From: DATGMS01 sp040905145
GTDB lineage: Bacteria; Bacteroidota; Bacteroidia; Cytophagales; Cyclobacteriaceae
NCBI GenBank assembly: GCA_040905145.1
Contig: JBBDSC010000188.1
Span: forward strand, 1 to 64,000
Length of the DNA: 64,000 bases
Reading direction: 5' to 3'
Positions 8,878 through 17,645 of this stretch are shown here, one piece after another. The translations under genes were made by a program, and so were the position numbers. How positions within the stretch are numbered: the first letter of the stretch is position 1; every line of letters starts with the position of its first letter. The notes beneath the pieces were generated by a model. That model saw only the letters and a list, made by a program, of their open reading frames with translations, searched no databases and was not told where the DNA came from.

Positions 8878-11001
8878 TTATTCAGGTTTAGGCAACAAAA
8901 CCTTCCTGGATAACTTAAACTTGCCGGTCTTCTTATCCACATCTATTAATTTGACAACTATGTCTTCGCCTGGCTCAAGTACCCCCTCCATGTTCTCCAA
9001 TCTTTCCCACTTAATTTCAGAAATATGAAGCAAACCGTCTTTTCCGGGCATGAATTCAACAAAAGCACCGAAGGGCATAATATTTTTCACCTTTCCGGTG
9101 TAGGTCTCACCAATTTCTGGCTGTGCGACAATTCCTCTTATCCGGCCAATGGCAGCATTCATGGAATCCTGGTTATTGGAGAAGATATTGATTTTGCCCA
9201 TGTTGTCTTTTTCTTCAATAATAATGGTAGCACCGGTATCTTTTTGGATTTCCTGAATCACTTTTCCTCCTGGACCAATGACCGCGCCTATCAATTCCTT
9301 GGGAATTGAAATATTGAAGGATCTTGGGGTATGCGGTTTTAATTCAGACCTTGACTCAGCCAAGGTCTTGGTAATTTCCCTTAAAATATGAAGACGTCCT
9401 TCCTTGGCCTGGTACAAAGCTTCTTTTAAAACATTGTAATCCAAACCTTCCACTTTTAGGTCCATTTGACAGGCGGTGATCCCTTTCTCGGTGCCGGTCA
9501 CTTTGAAGTCCATGTCTCCGAGATGATCTTCATCCCCAAGAATATCCGAAAGAATGGCGTATTGCCCAGTTTTTGCATTAGAGATCATCCCCATAGCAAT
9601 TCCGGTAACAGGCGATTTAATTTTAATCCCTGCATCCATCAGTGCCAATGAACCGGCACAAACAGTAGCCATGGATGATGACCCGTTGGATTCCAAAATG
9701 TCGGATACCACACGAATGGTATAGGGGTTATCCATATCAGAGGGAAGAACTTTTTTCAAGGCCCTCATAGCTAAATTGCCATGGCCAACTTCCCTTCTAC
9801 CCGGGCCCCTATTAATTTTTACTTCACCTGTGGAGAACCCAGGGAAATTATAATGCAGGAAGAATTTATTATATCCTGAATGAATAGCGCCATCAACCAT
9901 CTGTTCATCCATTTTGGTTCCCAAAGTACAGGTAGTAAGAGATTGCGTTTCCCCTCTGGTAAATATGGCAGATCCATGCGCGGAAGGTAGGTAATCCACT
10001 ACCGACCAAATGGGGCGGATTTCATCGGTTTTCCTGCCATCCAGCCTTTTCTTTTCATTTAAGGTAAGATTCCTGGCAGCTTCTTTATGGATTTTACTGA
10101 AATAGGGGCCGATCAGGCTTTCCTCATAATCATGGTCTTCTCCTAGGCTTTCTTTAAAAGCTTCCTTTATCTCTTTGATAAGGGAGGAACGTTCGGATTT
10201 GTCGGGTATCTGGCGGGACACTGCTTCATAACACTTATCATAAAGCTCCGCTCTCATCCTTTCAAACAAAGCAGGATCTTCTTTCTCGTGGGAATATTCC
10301 CGCTTTACTTCTTTCCCTACTGCCTTGGCCAGTTCCATTTGAACCTGGCATTGCCTTTTGATTTCCTCATGGGCAACCTGCATGGCTTCTACCATTTCAT
10401 CTTCCGAAATTTCGTCACCTTCCCCTTCCACCATCAGAATAAATTCCAAAGATCCCGCCACTATCAGCTCCATGGAAGCAGCTTCCAACTGCTTAGGGGT
10501 GGGGTTGATCTTGTACTCGCCATCAACCTTGGCCACTCTCACTTCGGAAATAGGACCGTTAAAGGGAATATCAGATACCGCAAGAGCTGCTGAAGCCGCA
10601 AGTCCTGCAAGGGCATCTGGCAATACCTCATCATCAGAGGATATCAGGGTAATTCCGATCTGGGTGTCCGCATGATAATCATCAGGGAAAATCGGCCGGA
10701 GAGCCCGGTCCACAATACGACTGATCAATATTTCATAATCAGACAACCTGCCCTCCCTTTTCAGGAATCCTCCCGGGATTTTTCCGGAGGAAGCAAATTT
10801 TTCCTGGTAATCTACAGACATGGGGAGAAAATCCACATTTTCTCCCGCTTCTTTTCTTGAAACTACGGTAGCCAACAGCATGGCTTTTCCCATCTTAACT
10901 ACCACCGCCCCATCAGCCTGTTTGGCCAAAGCACCAGTTTCAATAATAATTTCTCTACCATCTTCAAGGGTGATAGATTTTGATATAATATTTGGTAACA
11001 T
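8878..11001 (-). CDS. pnp: Polynucleotide phosphorylase
   Basis: 3'-5' phosphorolytic exoribonuclease of RNA turnover. Of its 707 residues, two RNase PH folds occupy about 10-230 and 320-545, joined by a helical linker. A KH domain with IGAVIGPGGKVIQEIQ follows near 565, and an S1 domain (GKVKNIMPFGAFVEF) near 640. The catalytic second PH fold shows FPGFSTGEVKINRGPGRREVGHG and the SDILGDEDHLGDMDFKVTG segment with acidic metal ligands. It follows rpsO by about 90 bp, the order conserved in many bacteria, with a terminator between, so pnp likely depends on read-through, processing or its own promoter. Confidence 0.96.
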   Translation of the reverse strand: MLPNIISKSITLEDGREIIIETGALAKQADGAVVVKMGKAMLLATVVSRKEAGENVDFLPMSVDYQEKFASSGKIPGGFLKREGRLSDYEILISRIVDRALRPIFPDDYHADTQIGITLISSDDEVLPDALAGLAASAALAVSDIPFNGPISEVRVAKVDGEYKINPTPKQLEAASMELIVAGSLEFILMVEGEGDEISEDEMVEAMQVAHEEIKRQCQVQMELAKAVGKEVKREYSHEKEDPALFERMRAELYDKCYEAVSRQIPDKSERSSLIKEIKEAFKESLGEDHDYEESLIGPYFSKIHKEAARNLTLNEKKRLDGRKTDEIRPIWSVVDYLPSAHGSAIFTRGETQSLTTCTLGTKMDEQMVDGAIHSGYNKFFLHYNFPGFSTGEVKINRGPGRREVGHGNLAMRALKKVLPSDMDNPYTIRVVSDILESNGSSSMATVCAGSLALMDAGIKIKSPVTGIAMGMISNAKTGQYAILSDILGDEDHLGDMDFKVTGTEKGITACQMDLKVEGLDYNVLKEALYQAKEGRLHILREITKTLAESRSELKPHTPRSFNISIPKELIGAVIGPGGKVIQEIQKDTGATIIIEEKDNMGKINIFSNNQDSMNAAIGRIRGIVAQPEIGETYTGKVKNIMPFGAFVEFMPGKDGLLHISEIKWERLENMEGVLEPGEDIVVKLIDVDKKTGKFKLSRKVLLPKPE

Positions 11002-11054
11002 AAATTTTTGTTATAAATCCTGTGATTGATTTTAAAAAAATAATGGTGGGGGCA

Positions 11055-11087
11055 AAGAAAAAAGTAAGGCTCTCAGAAGAACCTTAC
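11055..11087 (-). terminator. Intrinsic terminator between rpsO and pnp
   Basis: On the minus strand GTAAGGTTCT and AGAGCCTTAC form a 10-bp stem (one G-U pair) with a TCTG loop at 11064-11087, followed by a T-rich tract (11055-11063). It starts 6 bp after the rpsO stop. Confidence 0.8.
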
Positions 11088-11093
11088 CTAATA

Positions 11094-11369
11094 TTATTTT
11101 CGTATTCCAAGGTCAGCAAGAACTGCCCTATATCTCTCTATATCTTTTTTGATCAGATAATTAAGAAGGCTTCTGCGTTTTCCCACTAATTTCAAAAGGC
11201 CCAATCTTGAGGAATGGTCTTTTTTATTGGTTTTCAAATGATCCGTTAAGTGCTTGATCCTATAAGTGAACAAAGCGATTTGAGACTCAGGAGACCCTGT
11301 GTCGGAATCAGACTTCAACCTACCATGATTTTTAAACAACTCAACTTTTTTCTCTGTAGTCAAATACAT
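11094..11369 (-). CDS. rpsO: 30S ribosomal protein S15
   Basis: Small-subunit ribosomal protein that binds the 16S rRNA three-way junction in the central domain. The 91-residue length and the segments DTGSPESQIALFTYRI, HLTDHLKTNKKDHSSR and LLKLVGKRRSLLNYL are those of S15. A strong hairpin directly follows the gene. Upstream at 11412-11419 lies a good -7 box. The gene starts the rpsO-pnp-rpoD run. Confidence 0.96.
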   Translation of the reverse strand: MYLTTEKKVELFKNHGRLKSDSDTGSPESQIALFTYRIKHLTDHLKTNKKDHSSRLGLLKLVGKRRSLLNYLIKKDIERYRAVLADLGIRK

Positions 11370-11411
11370 GCTTAGTCAATTTTTATCAGTTATTATTTTT
11401 TAAAACAGGTA

Positions 11412-11419
11412 CAAAGATA
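11412..11419 (-). promoter_or_regulatory. Candidate -7 box for rpsO
   Basis: Reads TATCTTTG on the minus strand, a perfect TAnnTTTG, about 43 bp before the rpsO start. The upstream -33 region is AT-rich without a clear TTTG. Confidence 0.55.
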
Positions 11420-11431
11420 GAATTATTATTT

Positions 11432-13141
11432 TTAAATATAAAATATACCCTTAACTTTATATTTGGCCCATTTTAGATTATCCCGGATTCTATTGATGAT
11501 GCTGAGATAAAAATCGGCTTCAAATAAACGTGCGTCTTTTCTTGCCTGCTTTAAGAAAAACAATCCAAAAGGGAGTAAGGCCAACACAGAAAACCATGTC
11601 CCAAACAAAGCGCCTGTTATCCCTTCTTTCGCCCACTTTTCACCAGTAATCGTTAACATGTAATAAATAATAAAGAAGATAATTGAAAATAAAACCGGCA
11701 TCCCCAGCCCTCCTTTCTTTATAATGGCACCTAATGAGGCCCCTATCATAAACATGACTATACAGGCCAATGCCTGGGTATATTTTTGATACCAAGCAAT
11801 CTCAAATCTTCTATATTCTCTTTCCAGGGCATCCAGCTTTGTAAAATTAGTGGAGAAGTTATTTTTCAAAGTCCGGGCAGTATTTAAAGCGACGGATGCG
11901 GCCCTGACCTGAAAGCTACTCTCATTGATGATCGAATCCAACCTTTCTTTTTGCTCTGGGGTGAAAACAACCTCCGGTTCGGATGGGGATTCCTTTTTTG
12001 GCAGTTCTACCTTTTTTTCAATTGGATCCGTCAACTTTTCCTTTGCCGAATCCATTAATGCAGATCTATTTTTGTTCAGCACCGTATTTTGGTCTGTAGC
12101 AGTTTGAACCAATCCATCCCGGGCCACATTGCCCATCGAATCGTTCATGGCCATGTATTCCTCTTGATACTTTAGGTTTTCAATGGAGTCGGATATTGCT
12201 TTTTTCTCCCTGACATCCTGTGGCACCTCAATTTTCCTGTCCTTTGTAAAGTAGGAATATACAGACCCGGTATTGATATAATTATAATATACCCCTTTGT
12301 TAAGTTCCATATCCATGGAATCCAGATCGGTTTTCAGTTGCTCTATATTTTTAATGGACCGGTTATTGGACCAGAGGTCCTCGGGAGTTCTGTTCATCTC
12401 AAAGGCATCCAAACTAAAAACCATTTGATTTTCAGTGAACCTTGTCCGGTTGAAGCTAACGGGCTTCTCATTTATCCCCTTTTGGGAGGAGATTTCCTGA
12501 TAGCTGTACCCGTTATATAAAATAAGCGTCATGTACCTGTCATTAAAAAATGGCTCCATCCTTCCCGAATCAGCCGTTATCACATCGGTATTGCCCTGTC
12601 CTTTGGTATGGTCATATATAAGTATATCATATAATTTTACTTCGTCCACCTTCCTGTTGACTTTAATACTGTAATTTGGAATACCATTGTAAAAGACACC
12701 TTCCTTGATATCCAGAGCAGGCGACTTCATCCTCATATCATAAAGAAGACTGAATGTTTTGAGGTTAATTTTAGGTACAATGTAATTATTGGAAAGGAAA
12801 GCAAAAAAAGTAAGGCCAATCACAAAAATGCCCATGGGCAGAAGTGCCCGAAGCAAGGAAATCCCGCTGCTTTTTATGGCCATAAGCTCAAAATGCTCTC
12901 CCAAATTCCCAAATGTCATTAAAGAGGAAAGCAAGACGGCCAAAGGGAGTGCCATGGGGGATATGCTGATCACGAAATAGCTGATCAATTCCATGTAAAC
13001 ACCGAAACCCAAACCTTTGCCGAAAATTTCATCGAAATATTTCAGCATATTTACCGTAAGTAAAATAAAATCCACTACGATAAATGTTAATAAAAACGGC
13101 CCTATAAAGGACCTAAGGATTAATTTATCTAATTTTTTCAT
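11432..13141 (-). CDS. LptF/LptG family permease
   Basis: Inner-membrane permease of the YjgP/YjgQ family, part of the LptB2FG ATP-driven system that extracts lipopolysaccharide for transport to the outer membrane. The preferred start is 13141 (MKKLDKLILRSFIGPFLLTF, the usual N-terminus); the frame to 13270 adds 43 residues overlapping the upstream gene. N-terminal membrane helices (about 10-120) precede a long periplasmic part, then a helical, charged insert (about 330-425), then membrane helices near the C-terminus (CIVMFMIGASLGAIIKKGG). At about 569 residues it is longer than enterobacterial LptG, as is usual in Bacteroidota. Whether it is F or G cannot be told by eye. Confidence 0.85.
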   Translation of the reverse strand: MKKLDKLILRSFIGPFLLTFIVVDFILLTVNMLKYFDEIFGKGLGFGVYMELISYFVISISPMALPLAVLLSSLMTFGNLGEHFELMAIKSSGISLLRALLPMGIFVIGLTFFAFLSNNYIVPKINLKTFSLLYDMRMKSPALDIKEGVFYNGIPNYSIKVNRKVDEVKLYDILIYDHTKGQGNTDVITADSGRMEPFFNDRYMTLILYNGYSYQEISSQKGINEKPVSFNRTRFTENQMVFSLDAFEMNRTPEDLWSNNRSIKNIEQLKTDLDSMDMELNKGVYYNYINTGSVYSYFTKDRKIEVPQDVREKKAISDSIENLKYQEEYMAMNDSMGNVARDGLVQTATDQNTVLNKNRSALMDSAKEKLTDPIEKKVELPKKESPSEPEVVFTPEQKERLDSIINESSFQVRAASVALNTARTLKNNFSTNFTKLDALEREYRRFEIAWYQKYTQALACIVMFMIGASLGAIIKKGGLGMPVLFSIIFFIIYYMLTITGEKWAKEGITGALFGTWFSVLALLPFGLFFLKQARKDARLFEADFYLSIINRIRDNLKWAKYKVKGIFYI

Positions 13142-13224
13142 GAAGTGCCACTGCCCTACATCCCTATTCAACGATATCACAAAGATTATAATATTATCTT
13201 TAATATTTATCTTTAAAAATAATT

Positions 13225-13626
13225 TTATCCTCCAATGATCTCTTTGAGGGTATTGATCAAGCTTTCCCAAATAGATTCCTGCTCATCATCGTCATAAGTA
13301 TTGCTATAATCGATCACTTTAAGAAAAAAGGTCTGGGTCAGTTCATTCTCGTCCAACTTGAATTCAATATAAGAATGGTCTGTCTCCACAGTATCTGAAT
13401 TTGAAGGATCAAAAAATTCAAATTTTACATTATGATTGGTCCGCATTATGACTGCTTTGGCGTAGTGATCTTCCCCATCATAATTAAAATTATAAACCTT
13501 GTCTTCATTAATGGTCACGTCATCTGCAAACCACTGAGAAAGCCCGCTTGCTGTACTGAGATAAGGGTAGATTATTTTTCTAGAAGTATTTATCTGAAAA
13601 TCAGCCACAAATTTATTTTTCACCAT
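13225..13626 (-). CDS. START-like (AHSA1/SRPBCC) domain protein
   Basis: A 133-residue cytoplasmic protein with a Bet v1/START-like fold: KIIYPYLSTASGLSQWFADDV is the family entry, followed by beta strands (YNFNYDGEDHYAKAV, NVKFEFFD) and a C-terminal amphipathic helix (ESIWESLINTLKEIIGG). Such domains bind small hydrophobic ligands; no ligand is predictable. It lies 83 bp upstream of the LptF/G gene on the same strand, so a shared transcript is likely. Confidence 0.75.
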   Translation of the reverse strand: MVKNKFVADFQINTSRKIIYPYLSTASGLSQWFADDVTINEDKVYNFNYDGEDHYAKAVIMRTNHNVKFEFFDPSNSDTVETDHSYIEFKLDENELTQTFFLKVIDYSNTYDDDEQESIWESLINTLKEIIGG

Positions 13627-13826
13627 TGTTCTTTTTGTTCATTTTGTAAAATCATCTTTTTTTTATCGGTAGACTTGCATTTCAGGGATTAACCCCACAT
13701 ATTTGCACTCCCAATGGCAAAGTAGCCCATCCGAATAATTTTCCACTTGGTATCGGGAGATAAATTCGGACGAATAATCTGGACACACGTTCTATATTTA
13801 GTTCTTAAATTATTCTTCATGTTCAT

Positions 13827-13900
13827 GGCGAGGTAGCTCAGATGGTTAGAGCGCAGGATTCATAACCCTGAGGTCACGGGTTCAACTCCCGTTCTCGCTA
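13827..13900 (+). tRNA. tRNA-Met (anticodon CAT)
   Basis: A 74-nt cloverleaf. The acceptor GGCGAGG pairs with TCTCGCT (G-U at both ends), discriminator A. The D arm is GCTCAGATGGTTAGAGC, the anticodon loop TTCATAA, the T arm ACGGG-TTCAACT-CCCGT. CCA is not encoded. The first acceptor pair can form, so it is not a typical initiator. A CAT anticodon modified to read AUA (tRNA-Ile2) cannot be excluded. Confidence 0.9.
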
Positions 13901-13902
13901 CT

Positions 13903-13927
13903 AAAACCCCTTATTTAAGGGGTTTTT
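13903..13927 (+). terminator. Intrinsic terminator after tRNA-Met
   Basis: AAAACCCCTT and AAGGGGTTTT form a perfect 10-bp stem around a 4-nt loop, ending in a T run, 3 bp after the tRNA. Confidence 0.85.
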
Positions 13928-14046
13928 CTATTTCACTATCTTACCACTTTTTATGATGGAAAACAATGTTTATCTTCTTTATTCCTTGTTCTTTGTAATA
14001 TAGTGAAAAATCGGAATTGCCGCCGTAAAAATTCCCCCAAAACGAA

Positions 14047-14070
14047 GAAAACCCTCTAACGAGGGTTTTC
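14047..14070 (-). terminator. Intrinsic terminator after rplT
   Basis: GAAAACCCTC and GAGGGTTTTC make a perfect 10-bp stem with a 4-nt loop. It lies 25 bp after the rplT stop and is followed on the minus strand by a T-rich tract interrupted by CG. Confidence 0.75.
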
Positions 14071-14094
14071 TTTTATAAAGTAATCAATGCTTTC

Positions 14095-14439
14095 TTACTT
14101 CACTTTTTCAACCACAGCTTTGAATGCCTCCGGATGATTCATGGCCAAATCAGCTAAAACTTTCCTGTTAAGTTCTATTTCAGCTTTCTTTAACATACCC
14201 ATTAACTGGGAGTAAGAAATACCGTACAATCTTGCCCCGGCATTGATACGCTGTATCCATAGCTTTCTGAATTCCCTCTTCTTAGCCTTTCTGTCCCTGT
14301 AAGCGTATTGTAAACCTTTTTCGTATTTATTTTTGGCTACCGTCCATACATTGCTACCTCTTCCAAAATAACCCTTTGTAGCTTTTAATATTCTTTTTCT
14401 TCTTGCTCTTGACGCTACTGCGTTTACTGATCTTGGCAT
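14095..14439 (-). CDS. rplT: 50S ribosomal protein L20
   Basis: Large-subunit protein needed early in 50S assembly. The 114-residue sequence carries the basic N-terminus (MPRSVNAVASRARRKRILK), the KGYFGRGSNVWTVAKN segment and the C-terminal globular part LYGISYSQLMGMLKKA. It is the last gene of the conserved thrS-infC-rpmI-rplT order, 83 bp after rpmI, and is followed by a terminator. Confidence 0.96.
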   Translation of the reverse strand: MPRSVNAVASRARRKRILKATKGYFGRGSNVWTVAKNKYEKGLQYAYRDRKAKKREFRKLWIQRINAGARLYGISYSQLMGMLKKAEIELNRKVLADLAMNHPEAFKAVVEKVK

Positions 14440-14522
14440 AATTTTTAAATTTTTGACCTTTGGTGCTTTTCAGACTTCCTTACCAAACATCTGGTGAATA
14501 ACTAACCTTAATTCTAATTTTA

Positions 14523-14717
14523 TCAGATTCGTAACATGTCCCTTACTCTTCCTTCGTCAGACTCATGAACGTTGCCCATCTTAGTAAGATTTCGCTTCTG
14601 CTTCGTGGTCTTCTTGGTCAGAATATGGCTTTTATAAGCATGCTTCCTTCTGATTTTACCGGTTCCCGATAATTTGAACCTTTTTTTTGCACTTGATTTT
14701 GTCTTTACTTTTGGCAT
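14523..14717 (-). CDS. rpmI: 50S ribosomal protein L35
   Basis: Small basic large-subunit protein of 64 residues with the L35 signature KTKSSAKKRFKLSGTGKIRR and the HILTKKTTKQKRNL segment. It lies between infC and rplT, 21 bp after the infC stop, as in most bacteria. Confidence 0.95.
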   Translation of the reverse strand: MPKVKTKSSAKKRFKLSGTGKIRRKHAYKSHILTKKTTKQKRNLTKMGNVHESDEGRVRDMLRI

Positions 14718-14738
14718 TACTGTATCTATTGGTTGAAA

Positions 14739-15290
14739 TTATTTTTTGTTTCCTTTGGGAGCCACAAAAATATTCATTCGTTTTCCTTCCATTTTGGGGA
14801 GCTGCTCTACTTGTCCATATTCCTCCAATGCTTGGGCAAATTTCAAAAGCAACATTTCTCCCCTTTCTTTAAACACAATGGTCCTCCCTACAAAATGAAC
14901 ATAAGCTTTAACCTTGGCTCCATCTTTTAGAAAATTTATGGCATGTTTCAATTTAAAATCAAAATCATGATCGTCCGTATTGGGCCCAAACCTGATTTCC
15001 TTTAAAACAGTCTTGGCAGCATTTGATTTAATTTCCTTCTGTTTCTTTTTCTGCTCATATTTGAACTTCGCGTAATCTATCACCTTACATACCGGTGGAC
15101 TAGCTGTTGGAGAAATTTCTACGAGATCAAGGTCATTTTCTTTAGCAAGTTTAATGGCTTCTTCTGTTGGAAGAACAGCATTTCCCCCTTCTACATAATC
15201 CCCAACTACCCTCACCTCTCTGGCTCTGATTTTAGAGTTAACTTTGTATGGTTCTTCTTGTCTCGGTTTAAACGGTTTTCTTCCTCTCAA
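14739..15290 (-). CDS. infC: Translation initiation factor IF-3
   Basis: Binds the 30S subunit, prevents premature 50S joining and checks start-codon pairing. N-domain (VNSKIRAREVRVVG), linker helix (KFKYEQKKKQKEIKSN) and C-domain (EIRFGPNTDDHDFDFKLKHA, then GRTIVFKERGEMLL) are intact. No ATG lies at the expected place: the frame begins with TTG at 15290 and the codon just before it is ATT (15291-15293). AUU is the classical rare infC start that lets IF-3 repress its own synthesis, so either codon could be used. It follows thrS by about 90 bp; a weak -7-like GATATTTG precedes it. Confidence 0.93.
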   Translation of the reverse strand: MRGRKPFKPRQEEPYKVNSKIRAREVRVVGDYVEGGNAVLPTEEAIKLAKENDLDLVEISPTASPPVCKVIDYAKFKYEQKKKQKEIKSNAAKTVLKEIRFGPNTDDHDFDFKLKHAINFLKDGAKVKAYVHFVGRTIVFKERGEMLLLKFAQALEEYGQVEQLPKMEGKRMNIFVAPKGNKK

Positions 15291-15378
15291 AATAGTTATA
15301 GTTGTTTAATGATTTAACTGCAAATATCGGATATTTTTTTAATTATCAATAATGCAACTCTTTTTTCCTGATTAAATA

Positions 15379-17328
15379 TTATTTCCCCAATGAAACGGCA
15401 ATGATCTTTTCAAAGTATTTAACAAATTCCTGCGGAGTAAAACTGCCTAAATCCCCCTCGCCATGCTTTCGAACAGAGATTTTACCCTCTGCTTGTTCTT
15501 TTTCTCCTACAATGACCATAAAGGGCACTTTTTTAACTTCGGAATCCCTGATCTTCCTGCCTATCTTCTCATCCCTGTTGTCTATGGAACCTGTTATATT
15601 GTTCTCTTCCAAAAGCCGGTTGACTTCTTTTGCATAGGTGGAATATTTCTCGGATATGGGTAGGATGTTGATTTGTTCCGGAGCAAGCCATAGGGGAAAA
15701 TTACCTGCACAATGTTCGATCAAAACAGCAACGAACCTTTCCAAGGAGCCGAAGGGTGCCCTGTGGATCATGACAGGCCTGTGCTTTTGGTTGTCGGATC
15801 CAACGTACTCCAACTCAAACCTCTCCGGTAACTGATAGTCCACCTGGATAGTTCCCAATTGCCAGCTTCTTCCCAAAGCGTCTTTGACCAGAAAATCAAG
15901 CTTCGGACCGTAAAATGCCGCCTCTCCCAATTCTGTCACGGTATCCATACCTTTTTCTGCTGCAGCTTCGACAATGGCCCCCTCAGCTTTGTTCCAGGCC
16001 TCATCTTCCCCGATATACTTCTCTTTCTTTTCAGAATCCCTTAAGGAGATTTGAGCCGTATAATTATCAAAGCCCAAAGCTTTAAAAACATACAGCACCA
16101 GATCAATGACTTTTATAAATTCCTCTTTCACCTGGTCCGGGCGGCAGAATATATGCGCATCATCCTGGGTAAATCCCCTTACCCTTGTCAGCCCATGCAG
16201 TTCCCCACTTTGCTCATACCGATATACCGTTCCAAATTCGGCATACCGCACAGGAAGATCTTTATATGAGCGTGGTTTATATTTATAAATTTCACAGTGA
16301 TGGGGACAATTCATCGGCTTCAGTAGAAACTCCTCTCCCTCATGTGGAGTAGTAATGGGCTGGAAGGAATCCTTCCCGTATTTTTCATAGTGCCCCGAAG
16401 TTTCATACAGTGACTTATGCCCTATATGAGGTGTGATCACTTGCTGATATCCTGTTTTGTCCTGTTCTTTTTTCAAAAAATTAACCAAACGCTCCCTCAA
16501 TAAGGTACCTTTGGGCAGCCAAAGCGGAAGGCCCATCCCTACTTTTTCCGAAAAGGTGAACAATTCCAGCTCCCTTCCCAGTTTCCTATGGTCCCTTTTT
16601 TTGGCTTCCTCCAATAAAACAAGATATTCCTGAAGTTCTTTGGCCTTGGGAAAAGAAACCCCATAAATACGGGTCAGCATTTTGTTTTTCTCATCTCCCC
16701 TCCAGTAAGCCCCCGCAATATTCAGCAGTTTAACTGCTTTGATGAAGCCGGTATGGGGTAGGTGAGGTCCCCTGCATAGGTCCACAAAATCCCCTTGCTC
16801 ATAAAAGGTGATGGTGCCGTTTTCCAGTCCTTCCAATAAATCCAATTTGTATTCATCCCCTTTTTCTTCAAAGTAAGCTACCGCATCAGATTTGGAAATA
16901 TCTTTGCGTATATATTCATTTTTTTGTCTGGCAAGCTCCACCATTTTGGCTTCAATGGTTTCCAACTCCGTACCGTCAATGGTTTTATCGCCAAAATCCA
17001 CATCATAATAAAAACCTGTTTCTATAGGGGGGCCTATGCCCAATTTGACCCCGGGATATAACGATTCCAAAGCTTCCGCCATAAGGTGGGCGGAAGAGTG
17101 CCAAAAAGTAGACTTCCCTTCTTTGTCCTTCCAGGTAAGCAATTGAACAGAAGCATCCTGATGAATAGGACGTGTGGCATCCCATACATCTCCGTTTACT
17201 TTGGCTGATAGAACATTCCTGGCCAGACCCTCACTGATACTAAGCGCGATTTGTTGTCCTGTGGTTCCTCTTTCATACTGCTTCACTGATCCATCCGGCA
17301 GTGTGATGTTGATTTGTTTGTCAGACAT
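15379..17328 (-). CDS. thrS: Threonyl-tRNA synthetase
   Basis: Class II synthetase that charges tRNA-Thr. The 649 residues run TGS domain (about 1-62), editing domain with HSSAHLMAEALESLYPG near 75, catalytic core with motif 2 (RYEQSGELHGLTRVRGFTQD) and motif 3 (HRAPFGSLERFVAVLIE), and a C-terminal anticodon-binding domain ending near LGSFTPQEFVKYFEKI. Zinc ligands in the core are consistent (MNCPHHCEIY). It is the first gene of the thrS-infC-rpmI-rplT group on the minus strand. A small hairpin (CACCT/AGGTG near 17356-17372) sits in its leader, but no T-box is recognised. Confidence 0.96.
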   Translation of the reverse strand: MSDKQINITLPDGSVKQYERGTTGQQIALSISEGLARNVLSAKVNGDVWDATRPIHQDASVQLLTWKDKEGKSTFWHSSAHLMAEALESLYPGVKLGIGPPIETGFYYDVDFGDKTIDGTELETIEAKMVELARQKNEYIRKDISKSDAVAYFEEKGDEYKLDLLEGLENGTITFYEQGDFVDLCRGPHLPHTGFIKAVKLLNIAGAYWRGDEKNKMLTRIYGVSFPKAKELQEYLVLLEEAKKRDHRKLGRELELFTFSEKVGMGLPLWLPKGTLLRERLVNFLKKEQDKTGYQQVITPHIGHKSLYETSGHYEKYGKDSFQPITTPHEGEEFLLKPMNCPHHCEIYKYKPRSYKDLPVRYAEFGTVYRYEQSGELHGLTRVRGFTQDDAHIFCRPDQVKEEFIKVIDLVLYVFKALGFDNYTAQISLRDSEKKEKYIGEDEAWNKAEGAIVEAAAEKGMDTVTELGEAAFYGPKLDFLVKDALGRSWQLGTIQVDYQLPERFELEYVGSDNQKHRPVMIHRAPFGSLERFVAVLIEHCAGNFPLWLAPEQINILPISEKYSTYAKEVNRLLEENNITGSIDNRDEKIGRKIRDSEVKKVPFMVIVGEKEQAEGKISVRKHGEGDLGSFTPQEFVKYFEKIIAVSLGK

Positions 17329-17645
17329 TCTTTACTTCATAAAACATAAAACATGTCACCTTTACAACAGGTGGTTTAATAAACGCAAATATGCAAAATT
17401 CACTATGGTTTTTAAAATAGCCCCAATATTAATCCAGTTTTTATTTCTTGGACCTTTATCCCGAATTGATATCTGCTTAAATTGTTTGACTGTCGAATTG
17501 TCGAATCGGGATTTCGCTGTTCAGTTCCTCAGTTCGACATCGGGGGTTTCAGCGTTCAGTTCGTCAGTTCTACAGTTCGACATCTGGATCATCTCAACTT
17601 ACTCAGGAAATATCCAATAGTTATCGTGCGGCTTTTTTCATTCTA
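17329..17645. repeat. Intergenic with CAGTTCGACATC repeats
   Basis: Between thrS and parC. GTTCAGTTCCTCAGTT (17519-17534) is nearly repeated as GTTCAGTTCGTCAGTT (17554-17569), and CAGTTCGACATC occurs at 17530-17541 and 17573-17584, with shorter TCGAAT pieces around 17493-17507. No gene is seen. It looks like a decayed short tandem or dispersed repeat. Confidence 0.5.

Noticed and set aside
13827..13927. tRNA as integration site of a mobile island
   Set aside because: Both flanks are ordinary housekeeping genes; no integrase and no repeated tRNA 3' end are seen.
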